Assembly: GCA_902825845.1 (NCBI GenBank)
Contig: CADECM010000014.1
Location: 1 to 64,000, forward strand
Origin: an uncultured beta proteobacterium
Lineage (GTDB): Bacteria; Pseudomonadota; Gammaproteobacteria; Burkholderiales; SG8-41
Direction: 5' to 3'
DNA: 64,000 nucleotides
The stretch's first letter is position 1. The number at the start of each line of letters is the position of its first letter. This document shows positions 42,709 to 51,203 of this stretch, piece after piece. A model generated the notes under the pieces. That model was given only the letters and a program-made list of their open reading frames with translations. It did no database searches and had not been told where the DNA came from. The translations under genes were made by a program, and so were the position numbers.

Positions 42709-44070
42709 TTACCGCAACCCCGGGATCCGCCCCTTAAGCCCCCGCATCATCTTCTGCAACCCCCCCTTCGCCATCATCTTCATCATCTTCTGCGTCTGCT
42801 CGAACTGTTTGAGCAGACGATTGACCTCCTGCACTGAAACCCCCGCGCCGGTGGCGATGCGGCGCTTGCGTGAGGCCTTGATCAGATCGGGATAGGTGCG
42901 TTCCTTCACCGTCATCGCGTTGATGATGCCTTCGATGCGGCGTATCGATTTGTCGTCCACCTGCGGGGCACCTTGTGCGCCCTTGGCCATTTGCGCCAGC
43001 TCGCCGGGCAACTTGTCCATCATGGCCGTGACACCGCCCATCTTCTGCATCTGCACGATCTGCTGCTTGAAATCTTCCAGATCGAAGCCCTTGCCCGTCT
43101 TGAGTTTCTTCGCCAGCTTTTCGGCGTCGGCCACATCAACCGTCTTTTGCACATCCTCGATCAGCGACAGCACGTCGCCCATGCCGAGGATGCGCGAGGC
43201 CATGCGGTCGGGGTGAAACGCCTCCAGCCCGGTGAGCTTTTCGCCCACGCCGGCAAATTTGATCGGCTTGCCGGTGACATGGCGCACGGAGAGCGCAGCA
43301 CCGCCGCGCGCATCGCCGTCCAGCTTGGTGAGCACCACGCCGGTCAGCGGCAGTGCTTCGGAGAACGCCTTCGCCACGTTGACCGCGTCCTGGCCCTGCA
43401 TGGCATCGACCACGAACAGGGTTTCGATGGGTTTCAGCGCCGCGTGCAGCTCGCGGATTTCATCCATCATCGCCTGATCGATGGCAAGCCGCCCGGCGGT
43501 GTCGACGATCAGCACGTCGTGGTAATGACGGCGCGCATGATCGATCGCGGCGGCGGCGATCGCCACCGGTTTTTGCTCGCCGCTGGAGGGGAAGAAATCC
43601 GCGCCGATCTGTGCCGCCAGGGTTTTCAACTGCTCGATGGCCGCCGGCCGGTACACGTCGCAACTTGCCAGCAGCACTTTTTTCTTGCGGTTTTCAGCCA
43701 GCCACTTGGCGAGTTTGCCGCTGGTGGTGGTCTTGCCGGAACCCTGCAGGCCGGCCATCAGGATCACTGCGGGTGGGGTGGTGGCGAGATCAAGATCGTC
43801 ATTCTTCTCGCCCATCAAGGCGACCAGTTCGCGGTGCACGACACCGACCACTGCCTGCCCCGGCGTCAAGCTGCCCATCACCTCCTGCCCCAGCGCCTTC
43901 TCGCGGATGCGCGCAATAAAGTCGCGCACCACCGGCAGCGCCACATCCGCCTCCAGCAGCGCCATGCGCACTTCGCGCAAGGCGTCACCGATATTGTCTT
44001 CGGTGATCCGCGCTTCGCCGCGCAGCGTCTTCAGTACTTTGGACAGGCGATCGGTGAGGTTATCGAACAT
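42709..44070 (-). CDS. ffh: Signal recognition particle protein Ffh
   Basis: A 453-residue SRP54 GTPase. The N-terminal helical N domain, the G domain with GLQGSGKTTTSGKLAKWL (P loop near residue 107), DTAGRLAID, TKLDGDARGGAA, and the methionine-rich M domain (QMQKMGGVTAMMDKLPG and the MMKMMAKGGLQKMMRGLKG run) are complete. It binds signal peptides of nascent membrane proteins together with 4.5S RNA and delivers them to FtsY. Divergent from a CcsA-like gene, an arrangement common in betaproteobacteria and a marker of chromosomal core. Confidence 0.98.
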   Translation of the reverse strand: MFDNLTDRLSKVLKTLRGEARITEDNIGDALREVRMALLEADVALPVVRDFIARIREKALGQEVMGSLTPGQAVVGVVHRELVALMGEKNDDLDLATTPPAVILMAGLQGSGKTTTSGKLAKWLAENRKKKVLLASCDVYRPAAIEQLKTLAAQIGADFFPSSGEQKPVAIAAAAIDHARRHYHDVLIVDTAGRLAIDQAMMDEIRELHAALKPIETLFVVDAMQGQDAVNVAKAFSEALPLTGVVLTKLDGDARGGAALSVRHVTGKPIKFAGVGEKLTGLEAFHPDRMASRILGMGDVLSLIEDVQKTVDVADAEKLAKKLKTGKGFDLEDFKQQIVQMQKMGGVTAMMDKLPGELAQMAKGAQGAPQVDDKSIRRIEGIINAMTVKERTYPDLIKASRKRRIATGAGVSVQEVNRLLKQFEQTQKMMKMMAKGGLQKMMRGLKGRIPGLR

Positions 44071-44106
44071 GGCTGATAAATGGCGGGTTGGTGTAGACTC
44101 GAAAAT

Positions 44107-44934
44107 ATGCAGTCCATTCTACCGCATCTGGTTTGCGCCATTCTTTATGGCGCGCTGGCGTTTTATTTCTGGCGGCGGCATTGGTCAGGTGTCGAAACAG
44201 CCGTGGCCGATGCCCCCTCGCGCCGCGTGGTCGAGCACGCCGCGCTGCTGGCGCCGTTTGCGCTGCACAGCGGGTTGCTGTGGACGTCGATGTTCGGCGC
44301 CGCGGGCTTGTATCTGGGCGTGGGCAATGCGCTGTCGCTGATCCTGTGGCTGACCGTTCTGATCTACGGATTGGGCAGCCTGTTTTACCGTCTCGACGGC
44401 CTGCATGCGCTGGTGCTGCCGCTGGCCGCGGTTGCCGTCGTGCTGCCCGCGGCGTTTCCCGCAGCCCGCGCGCTGCCCAATACGCAGTCGTGGGAATTTA
44501 CCGCACATCTGCTGATCTCGATGCTGGCGTACAGCCTGTTCACCATCGCTTCGCTGCACGTGATGCTGATGGCCATCATCGAGCGGCGGCTGCACAGCGG
44601 CACCCTGCCGACCGCGCTGCGCAGCATGCCGCCGCTGCTGACGATGGAAACACTGCTGTTTCGCATCATTGCGGCGGGCTTCGTGTTGCTGACGCTCACC
44701 ATCCTCAGTGGCGTATTGTTTTCAGAAGAATTGTTCGGCAAGCCTGCGCGCTTTTCGCACAAGACGGTGTTCGGCGTCATCTCGTGGCTGATCTTCGGCG
44801 CGTTGCTGGCCGGACGCATGTTCTACGGCTGGCGTGGCCGCACCGCAGTACGCTGGACGCTGGCGGGATTTTTCGCGTTGGTGCTCGCCTACATCGGCAG
44901 CAAGTTCGTGCTGGAAGTGATTTTAGGTCGCTAG
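44107..44934 (+). CDS. CcsA/YpjD-like cytochrome c assembly family membrane protein
   Basis: A 275-residue protein with eight or so membrane segments, resembling the YpjD/CcsA-type proteins encoded beside ffh in many beta- and gammaproteobacteria. A conserved WEFTAHLLISMLAYSLFTIA stretch and FSHKTVFGVISW near the end carry the histidines typical of heme-handling family members. The physiological role of YpjD is uncertain; heme handling is suggested by the family. The ATG at 44107 is chosen over upstream frames. It ends 9 bases before a perfect copy of the AT-rich motif. Confidence 0.87.
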   Translation: MQSILPHLVCAILYGALAFYFWRRHWSGVETAVADAPSRRVVEHAALLAPFALHSGLLWTSMFGAAGLYLGVGNALSLILWLTVLIYGLGSLFYRLDGLHALVLPLAAVAVVLPAAFPAARALPNTQSWEFTAHLLISMLAYSLFTIASLHVMLMAIIERRLHSGTLPTALRSMPPLLTMETLLFRIIAAGFVLLTLTILSGVLFSEELFGKPARFSHKTVFGVISWLIFGALLAGRMFYGWRGRTAVRWTLAGFFALVLAYIGSKFVLEVILGR

Positions 44935-44942
44935 AAAAACCG

Positions 44943-44961
44943 TTTAAAAACAAATACTTAC
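44943..44961 (+). repeat. AT-rich intergenic motif, copy B
   Basis: TTTAAAAACAAATACTTAC, 19 of 19 bases identical to copy A at 11798-11816. It lies in the 37-base gap between the CcsA-like gene and the EamA transporter gene, ending 10 bases before the TTG start. Confidence 0.6.
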
Positions 44962-44971
44962 AGAATACGCC

Positions 44972-45841
44972 TTGCGGCCTGCACAACTTGCCTGGCTGAT
45001 TGCGCTGGGCGCCATCTGGGGCGCCTCGTTCCTGTTCATGAAAATCGCGGTGACGGCGTTCGGACCGTCGATGATGATGGGCGGACGCATCGGCATCGGC
45101 GCGGCAACGTTGTCGCTGATCGCATGGTTCATTCACAAGAAACTGCCGCGTGGCGCGCAATGGAAGCCGGCCATCATTACCGGCATTTTCTACGCCGCGA
45201 TTCCGCTGTGGCTGTGGGGCTACGCGGCGCAGCAACTCAGTGCATCGCTGCTGTCGATCATCAACGCCACCGCGCCCCTGTTCGCGGCGCTGCTGTCGCT
45301 GCTGTGGTCGCGCGAACGCATGGGCGCGCGCGGCGTGGCCGGCCTTGCGCTTGGCTTCGCGGGGGTCGCGGTGCTGGTCGGGGGCGTGGGGCTGAGCGAC
45401 AGCCGGCCGCCGGTGCAGTTCATCGCCGCGGCGTTTCTCGCCAGCTTTTTGTATGGCGTGATTTCCAACTATTGGCAAACCGTGAAGAACATGGACGCCT
45501 ACTCCAACGTACTGGGCAGCCTGTGGGTGGCGACGCTGGCGATGGTGCCGCTGATGATTTTGTTTCCGGTGCGCGAGACGCCCGGCGTGGCCGCGTGGAG
45601 CAGCGTCGCCGCGCTGGGCATCCTGTGCACCGCGATCGCCTATGTCGGCTATTTTCGCCTGATCGAGCAGATCGGCGCCGCACCCGCGCTGACCACCACC
45701 TACCTGATCCCCTTGTTCGGCACCCTGTGGGGTGTAATATTCCTGGGTGAGCGCCTTGGCGTGCATCATGTGCTGGGCGCCGCGATGATCATCGGCGGCA
45801 TTGCACTGGTGGCAAGCGCACGCCGCCGCACCATGCCATAG
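44972..45841 (+). CDS. EamA/DMT-family transporter
   Basis: A 289-residue membrane protein with ten predicted segments and two EamA repeats. The first repeat holds LGAIWGASFLFMKIAV and the second SLWVATLAMVP; the conserved LIPLFGTLWGVIFLGE lies near the end. It exports a small metabolite such as an amino acid; the substrate is unknown. The start is a TTG at 44972 without a clear ribosome binding site, so an alternative start is possible. A copy of the AT-rich motif lies immediately upstream. Confidence 0.87.
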   Translation: MRPAQLAWLIALGAIWGASFLFMKIAVTAFGPSMMMGGRIGIGAATLSLIAWFIHKKLPRGAQWKPAIITGIFYAAIPLWLWGYAAQQLSASLLSIINATAPLFAALLSLLWSRERMGARGVAGLALGFAGVAVLVGGVGLSDSRPPVQFIAAAFLASFLYGVISNYWQTVKNMDAYSNVLGSLWVATLAMVPLMILFPVRETPGVAAWSSVAALGILCTAIAYVGYFRLIEQIGAAPALTTTYLIPLFGTLWGVIFLGERLGVHHVLGAAMIIGGIALVASARRRTMP

Positions 45842-45900
45842 CCGGCACAAAAACATTCATATCAAACGCATTCGTAACCTTTGACCCGAGGAGACCCGAC

Positions 45901-47169
45901 ATGCCAGACATCGACACACTCACCGCCTCTGCCGAGAATTGCCGGCTGCTGGGCTTTCACGATCTGCAGGGCCGCGAATCACTGCAGGTTGTGCTGCAGG
46001 GCGACTGGTGTTACGTCGGCCATCTGCCGGGCTATCTGCCCAATCCGCTCACCGGCCAGAAGGAACACAGCGGCACCTCGATCCTCGACGTGTCCAATCC
46101 CGCCAAGCCGACGCTGGTGGCGCACATCCCCAGCGCACCCGAGGCGAATTGCCGCGCGGTGCAGGTGATCAATAGCCCGCGCGACGGCAAGCGCTACCTC
46201 GCGCGCAATCATGAAATGGCCAGCGCATGCAGCTTCCAGATATTCGACATCACCGACCGCACGAAACCGACGCAGGTGGCCGATGTGGCCTCGACCCCGG
46301 CCGGCGCGATGAACATGGCGCACAAAGGCTGGTGGGACGAGGGCAGCGGACTTTATTTCGGCTGCGCCAATGAACCCGGCTTTCGGCCCGGCGGACATCT
46401 GGTGATCTGGGATTTTTCCAATCCCGCGAATCCCAAATACATCACCAACCAGTGGCTGCCCGGCCAGTTGCGCACCGAGCCCACGCACATCGAGCGCGGG
46501 CTGAATCTGCATCACCCGGTGGTGGACATGTCCAACAACCGTGTCTATCTCTCATACGCGCGCGGCGGCAATGTCGCCGTGCTCGACATCAAGAACATCA
46601 ACAAGCCCGAATTGATTTTCGATTACAGCATTGAGCCGCAATTCAAAGGCCCGCATACTTCAATGCCGTTTTTCGGCGTCAAGACGCCGAATTTCACGCC
46701 GGGCTTCGGCGATATCCGCGACTACATCCTGGTGTGCAATGAAGCCAGTGATGCGGAATACCGCGGCCAGGAAATCCGCTGCATGGTGTACTGCCTGGAC
46801 GTGACCGAGTGGAAAAAGCCGATGATGGTCGACATCTTCCGCGTGCCCGATGCGGATTTCCTGACACAGGGCGGCCGCTTCGGCCCGCACCAGTTCAACG
46901 AAACGCAGGACAATAAACTCTACCGCCCGCAAGACAACCGCAACCTGCTGTATGTCGCCTACTTCGCCGGCGGCCTGCGCGTGCTGGATATTTCCGATCC
47001 GTATGCGATGAAGGAAGTCGGCCATTACATCCCGAAAACCACCGCCACCACCATCCCGCGGCTGAAGACCTGCATCCAGACCAACGACGTCGATCTCGAC
47101 TACCGCGGGCTCGCCTACATCAGCGACCGCGCGGGCACTGGGTTGCACGTGGTCGAGTACACGGGCTGA
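45901..47169 (+). CDS. LVIVD-repeat beta-propeller protein
   Basis: A 422-residue protein composed of LVIVD-like repeats, for instance SILDVSNPAKPTLVAHIPS, FQIFDITDRTKPTQVADV, VAVLDIKNINKPELIFDY and LRVLDISDPYAMKEVGHY. Such repeats form a beta propeller. It has no signal peptide, which is unusual for a family that is often secreted. The start has GAGGAGA upstream. Its function is unknown; it could act as a scaffold or as a lactonase-like enzyme. Several Cys and His residues (NCRAVQ, CNEASD, LHHPV) may bind metal. Confidence 0.8.
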   Translation: MPDIDTLTASAENCRLLGFHDLQGRESLQVVLQGDWCYVGHLPGYLPNPLTGQKEHSGTSILDVSNPAKPTLVAHIPSAPEANCRAVQVINSPRDGKRYLARNHEMASACSFQIFDITDRTKPTQVADVASTPAGAMNMAHKGWWDEGSGLYFGCANEPGFRPGGHLVIWDFSNPANPKYITNQWLPGQLRTEPTHIERGLNLHHPVVDMSNNRVYLSYARGGNVAVLDIKNINKPELIFDYSIEPQFKGPHTSMPFFGVKTPNFTPGFGDIRDYILVCNEASDAEYRGQEIRCMVYCLDVTEWKKPMMVDIFRVPDADFLTQGGRFGPHQFNETQDNKLYRPQDNRNLLYVAYFAGGLRVLDISDPYAMKEVGHYIPKTTATTIPRLKTCIQTNDVDLDYRGLAYISDRAGTGLHVVEYTG

Positions 47170-47242
47170 TAAACCGCCGAGAGGCGGCATGAACGCCCGC
47201 GCGCTGCAGTACGCCGGGCGGTAACCGCCGTTCTTCGGCGGA

Positions 47243-48094
47243 TTACGCCGGCGCGTTGCCGCGCAGGCAGGTACGCTGCAATACGCGCGGAAATTTTGCC
47301 GCGTCGAAGTTGGGATTGGCACGATGCAGCAGGCAGCGGTTATCCCACATCAGCATATCGCCCAGTGTCCACTTGTGGCGATAGACAAACCGCTCTTCGA
47401 TCGCATGCGCGGTGAGCCTGGCCAGTTGCGCATAGCCCTCGTCGCGCGGCAGACCTTCGATATACGCCGCGTGCTCGCCCATGAACAGCGCCTTCCTGCC
47501 TGTCTCCGGAATCGTGCGCACCAGCGGATGGGTCATCGGCGGCGCATCGGCGATTTCCTCCGGCGTGGCCTTGCCGCCGGCGCGCTCGCGCGACAGTTCC
47601 CAGCTGTGCACAACCTTCAAGCCGTCGAGACGCGCCTTTTCGTCCTGCGGCAGCGCCTCATAGGCGGCGACCATGTCGGCAAAGCAGGTCTCGCCGCCGT
47701 CGGGCGGCATCACCAGCGCATGCAGTATCGTCGCCAGCGACGGCAGCTGCCGGAACGATTTGTCGGTATGCCAGCGCGTGGAGGAAAGTTTGCCGCTCGG
47801 CTGGCCATCCGGCCCGAGGTTGCTGACGATGTTCACCAGCGGGTTGGCGCCGGTGCGGTTGCGCGCGATGTGGCGCTCGAGCGTGCCGAACTGCCCGCTG
47901 AAGGCGATCTGCTGCGCTTCGTCGAGCTTTTGATCGCGAAAGCACAGCACGTGATGGCGAACAAACGCGTCGTGGATGGCGCGCCGGGTCGCTTCGGCAA
48001 GGGGCTGCCCAAGGTCAATGCCGGTGATCGAAGCGCCAAGCTGCGGCGACAGCGGCGCGATGGCCAGATTCACGGTTTCAGCGATGACAGTCAT
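47243..48094 (-). CDS. TauD/TfdA-family alpha-ketoglutarate-dependent dioxygenase
   Basis: A 283-residue Fe(II) and 2-oxoglutarate-dependent dioxygenase. The facial triad is visible as WHTDKSF (His109, Asp111) and the distal histidine in CLLHRANPNFD; the 2-oxoglutarate-binding Arg lies in RVLQRTCL. The ATG at 48094 has GGGAGAGAG upstream; a longer frame to 48517 is out of phase with the divergent Bug gene and is rejected. Substrates of the family include taurine, sulfonates and phenoxy acids; this one is undefined. It is divergent from the sixth Bug receptor, which may supply the substrate. Confidence 0.9.
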   Translation of the reverse strand: MTVIAETVNLAIAPLSPQLGASITGIDLGQPLAEATRRAIHDAFVRHHVLCFRDQKLDEAQQIAFSGQFGTLERHIARNRTGANPLVNIVSNLGPDGQPSGKLSSTRWHTDKSFRQLPSLATILHALVMPPDGGETCFADMVAAYEALPQDEKARLDGLKVVHSWELSRERAGGKATPEEIADAPPMTHPLVRTIPETGRKALFMGEHAAYIEGLPRDEGYAQLARLTAHAIEERFVYRHKWTLGDMLMWDNRCLLHRANPNFDAAKFPRVLQRTCLRGNAPA

Positions 48095-48211
48095 GGCACT
48101 CTCTCCCGTCTGCTCTGCGGTTGGGGTCACGCCAAATTCTACTCTCTTCGGATTTAGAATAGGCGCTGCCGAACGCGCAGACAGCCGTCGGCACCACAAT
48201 GGAGATTCCCG

Positions 48212-49225
48212 ATGGATGACCTGTCCCGTTGCGCCACGACATATCGCTGGCGCCTCACCCTGCTTGCGGCTGGCGCGGGCATTGCACTCGGTGCCGCCGC
48301 GCCAATCGCGCGCGCGGCCGAAATCGCCGGTTATCCCAGCCGCCCGCTGCGCTTCGTGGTGCCATTTCCCCCCGGCGGCTCCAACGACATCATCGCGCGC
48401 GCACTCGCGGGCGGGCTCCATGAGCAATTGCGCCAGCCGGTGGTGATTGACAATCGCGGCGGCGCCAACGGCATCATCGGCACCGATCTTGTCGCGAAGG
48501 CCCCGCCGGATGGCCACACATTTCTAATCGTCGGCAACGGGTTCGCCAGCAATCCCAGCGTGTACCGCAAACTGCCCTATGACAGCGAGCGTGACTTCGC
48601 GCCGGTGTCGCTGCTGGGCTATGGCGGTTTCGTGCTGGTGCTGCATCCATCGCTGGCGGCCCGCAGCGTGAAGGACCTGATCGCACTCGCCAGGGCTTCG
48701 CCGGACAAACTCACCATGGCCTCGGCGGGCATCGGCAACATGGCGCATCTGTCGGGCGAGCTTTTCATGTCGCTCACGCGCACGCGTTTTTTGCACGTGC
48801 CCTACAAGGGCGGCGGGCCGGCGATGAGCGAACTGCTCGGCGGACAGGTCAATCTGTATTTCAGCACCATCATCGTGGCGCTGCCGCATGTGCGGGCGGG
48901 CAAGCTGCGTGCCCTGGCGGTGGCGGGCTCACGCCGTGCGTCGGTCGTTCCCGAACTGCCCACCATCGCCGAAGCCGGCGTGCCGGGCTACGCGGTCGAT
49001 GGCTGGTACGCGATGCTGATGCCGGCGCAGACCCCGCCGCGCATCATCGCGCGGTTCGCAGACGGTCTGCACCGCGTGCTGCAGGCGGCGGAGGTGAAGC
49101 AGCGTCTCGCCGCGCAGGGTATCGACACCGCCACCAGCACACCGGCGCAACTTCGCACAATCATCGCTGCCGATCTCGCCAAGTGGGCAAAAGTCGTGCG
49201 CGACGCGGGCATCAAGCCGGAGTAA
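48212..49225 (+). CDS. Bug/TctC-family periplasmic substrate-binding protein (6)
   Basis: A 337-residue Bug receptor with a signal-like stretch ending AAPIARAAEI. Family motifs FVVPFPPGGSNDIIAR, VIDNRGGANGIIGT, HVPYKGGGPAMSE and PTIAEAGVPGYAVDGW are present. It is divergent from the TauD-like dioxygenase gene. After it, 418 bases hold no supported gene except a weak AT-rich motif copy. Confidence 0.92.
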   Translation: MDDLSRCATTYRWRLTLLAAGAGIALGAAAPIARAAEIAGYPSRPLRFVVPFPPGGSNDIIARALAGGLHEQLRQPVVIDNRGGANGIIGTDLVAKAPPDGHTFLIVGNGFASNPSVYRKLPYDSERDFAPVSLLGYGGFVLVLHPSLAARSVKDLIALARASPDKLTMASAGIGNMAHLSGELFMSLTRTRFLHVPYKGGGPAMSELLGGQVNLYFSTIIVALPHVRAGKLRALAVAGSRRASVVPELPTIAEAGVPGYAVDGWYAMLMPAQTPPRIIARFADGLHRVLQAAEVKQRLAAQGIDTATSTPAQLRTIIAADLAKWAKVVRDAGIKPE

Positions 49226-49643
49226 TCGATCGGCTTTCACGCGCACGCGCGGGCACACTTGCGCGTTTGCAAAGCCGGACACACGCGCTGCGGCACGCCT
49301 GCACGCCGCACGTAGAACGTGACGGTGGCCGGACTTTGAATGATGTAACTTATTGATTATATTAATCTTTTATACGCGCCCCGGCTCTGCCACCAGCAGG
49401 CCCCTGCAATGCTCATCGTGGACGGCCAGTCCGGCAAGCGCTGAATCGCGGCGCGTGACTCCGGCTGAAGCAGCCGAACCAAGGCATGCCCGGTCCGCTG
49501 CCGGCTGACAGTCTCGCTGGGACGACATGCGGTATCGGGTCAACCCAACGCCCCCACGAACGAGACTTGGCTTTGATGAAAAAAAGCGCCCGGCATTCAT
49601 TACAATGCGCGACAGTCTCGTTCAGCCTCCTTTTGATACGACC
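49226..49643. other. Intergenic region with an AT-rich motif copy
   Basis: No gene is supported in these 418 bases. A weak reversed copy of the recurrent motif (AATATAATCAATAAGTTAC on the minus strand) spans 49345-49363. An alternative upstream start for the next gene at 49527 would add a leader without signal peptide features and is rejected. Confidence 0.5.
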
Positions 49644-50567
49644 ATGACTCGCTTCCTATTCGCCGTCGCGCTGATACTCATCGCGGGCCTCGCCCCCGCG
49701 CAGGAGCGCTTTTCGATATTCGTCGGCAGCGCGCAGGAAAACGTCGAGCGCATGATCCGCATCGCCGAAATCCGGGACGATGACGTGGTGGTCGACCTCG
49801 GTTCGGGCGACGGGCGCATCGTACTCACCGCCGCCAAGGCCAACAGCAAGGTCAAGGGCTGGGGCGTGGACATCGACGAAAAACTCGTGCGCGAATCCAA
49901 CGCCGAAGCCAAAAAATTGGGCCTGGCCGACCGCGTGCAGTTTTTCAAGCAGGACGTGTTCGAGGCCGATCTGTCCACTGCCAGCGTGGTGACCATGTGG
50001 ATGTGGCCGGAAATGCAGCGCATGCTGCGCACCAAAATCCTCAAGGAGGCGCGGCCCGGCACGCGCGTGCTCACCAACATCTGGGACATGGGTACGGCGT
50101 GGCCTGCGGACAAGGTGGACACCGTCGACAGTTCCTCCGTGTTCCTGTGGACCGTACCCGCGCGCGTGCAAGGCTACTGGTCATGGGAACTCGACTACGC
50201 CGGCGCCAAACGCCAATACGACGCAGTGCTGGAGCAGAACTTTTCCAAAGCCGAAGGCGTGGTGCGAACCGGCAACCGCCGCGGCGTGCTCGACAAAATG
50301 ACCCTGCGCGGCGCGAACATCGACTTCACGCTGGCCATGACACTGGATGGTGCCGGCTTGACCACTCACACCTTCAGTGGCAAGGCGGTCAGCGACAGCG
50401 AGATCATCGGCACGGTGAAGATGCAGCGCGTTGTGAATGAGGAAACCGTGGTGGTGGACATGCCGTGGCGTGCGGTGCGCACCACCACCAGCGCCTATTT
50501 TTCCCCGACGGGGGCGCAGCCGGCGCAGGCGATGGGGCCGGCGAGGCCCGCCGCGAGAAAGCCCTGA
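49644..50567 (+). CDS. Secreted class I SAM-dependent methyltransferase-like protein
   Basis: A 307-residue protein. A Sec signal peptide (MTRFLFAVALILIAGLAPAQ) precedes a methyltransferase fold with VVDLGSGDGRIV (motif I), WGVDIDEKLV and VVTMWMWPEMQ. The C-terminal third is an extra beta-rich region with TFSGKAVSDSEIIGT. A methyltransferase with a signal peptide is odd because SAM is not known to be available in the periplasm; the product may be a DOT1-like or moonlighting protein, or the signal may be a membrane anchor. Start chosen at ATG 49644 because of the signal peptide. Confidence 0.72.
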   Translation: MTRFLFAVALILIAGLAPAQERFSIFVGSAQENVERMIRIAEIRDDDVVVDLGSGDGRIVLTAAKANSKVKGWGVDIDEKLVRESNAEAKKLGLADRVQFFKQDVFEADLSTASVVTMWMWPEMQRMLRTKILKEARPGTRVLTNIWDMGTAWPADKVDTVDSSSVFLWTVPARVQGYWSWELDYAGAKRQYDAVLEQNFSKAEGVVRTGNRRGVLDKMTLRGANIDFTLAMTLDGAGLTTHTFSGKAVSDSEIIGTVKMQRVVNEETVVVDMPWRAVRTTTSAYFSPTGAQPAQAMGPARPAARKP

Positions 50568-50590
50568 GGCAGCAGGTGCGGCACGGCTGA

Positions 50591-51037
50591 TCAGTCCGGA
50601 ATGTCTGGCTCCACCAGTCGTGCCAGATGGGCCAGCGATTCCTGCCAGCCAAGGCAACAGGCTTCCGGCGGAATCACCCCGGGAATACCCGTTTGCTCGA
50701 TATTCATTTCCGTACCGCACGACACCACCTTTAACATCACCGTGGTCTGCATTTCGCCCGGCAGATTCGGATCGTCGAATTTCGCCGTGTAGCGGATGCG
50801 GCTGTGCGGCACCAATTCCAGCCACGTGCCGCCGAAGGAATGACCGTGGCCCGTGGTGAAATTGGTGAACGACATGCGATAGCTAGCGCCGACTTTGACA
50901 TCCATTTCGTGCACCTTGGCGGTGAAGCCATTGGGCGGCAGCCAGCGCGCCCAGGCGTCAGGTTCGGTGAAGGCGCGATAGATTTTTTCAGGCGAGGTGC
51001 GCAGGACGCGGTGGAACTTGACGGAGTTGGTGGTCAT
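50591..51037 (-). CDS. AHSA1/SRPBCC-family protein
   Basis: A 148-residue Bet v1-like fold protein of the AHSA1 group (activator of Hsp90 homologue type). VKFHRVLRTSPEKIYRAFTEPDAWARWLPP, SFGGTWLELVPHSRI and the C-terminal GWQESLAHLARLVE are typical. The function is unclear; such proteins bind hydrophobic ligands. It stands alone, convergent with the secreted methyltransferase. Confidence 0.85.
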   Translation of the reverse strand: MTTNSVKFHRVLRTSPEKIYRAFTEPDAWARWLPPNGFTAKVHEMDVKVGASYRMSFTNFTTGHGHSFGGTWLELVPHSRIRYTAKFDDPNLPGEMQTTVMLKVVSCGTEMNIEQTGIPGVIPPEACCLGWQESLAHLARLVEPDIPD

Positions 51038-51164
51038 GGTCGAATCTCCTTGTTTTGGCCCGACGCGGTGGAATAGTGTTGCGCTTGGCCTTCACTTGTC
51101 GAATGGACGATTAGCGTATCGACAGAGACCGAAAAATAGTTTCGCCGCGAAGTCCAACCAACGG

Positions 51165-51203
51165 CCGGTAGGGTGGGCACGAAGGGCGTGCCCACTCTAC
51201 CGG
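51165..51203. repeat. GTAGGGTGGGCAC-type inverted repeat hairpin
   Basis: CCGGTAGGGTGGGCAC (51165-51180) pairs with GTGCCCACTCTACCGG (51188-51203), with two mismatched positions, around a 7-base loop. Sequences of this kind recur between genes in many bacteria. Here it supplies the TAG stop (51197-51199) of the hydantoinase B gene, so it may have trimmed or shaped that gene's end. Confidence 0.75.

Noticed and set aside
47243-48517. A 424-residue TauD-like protein
   Set aside because: The extra N-terminus would be antisense to the sixth Bug receptor. The ATG at 48094 has a good ribosome binding site and family length.
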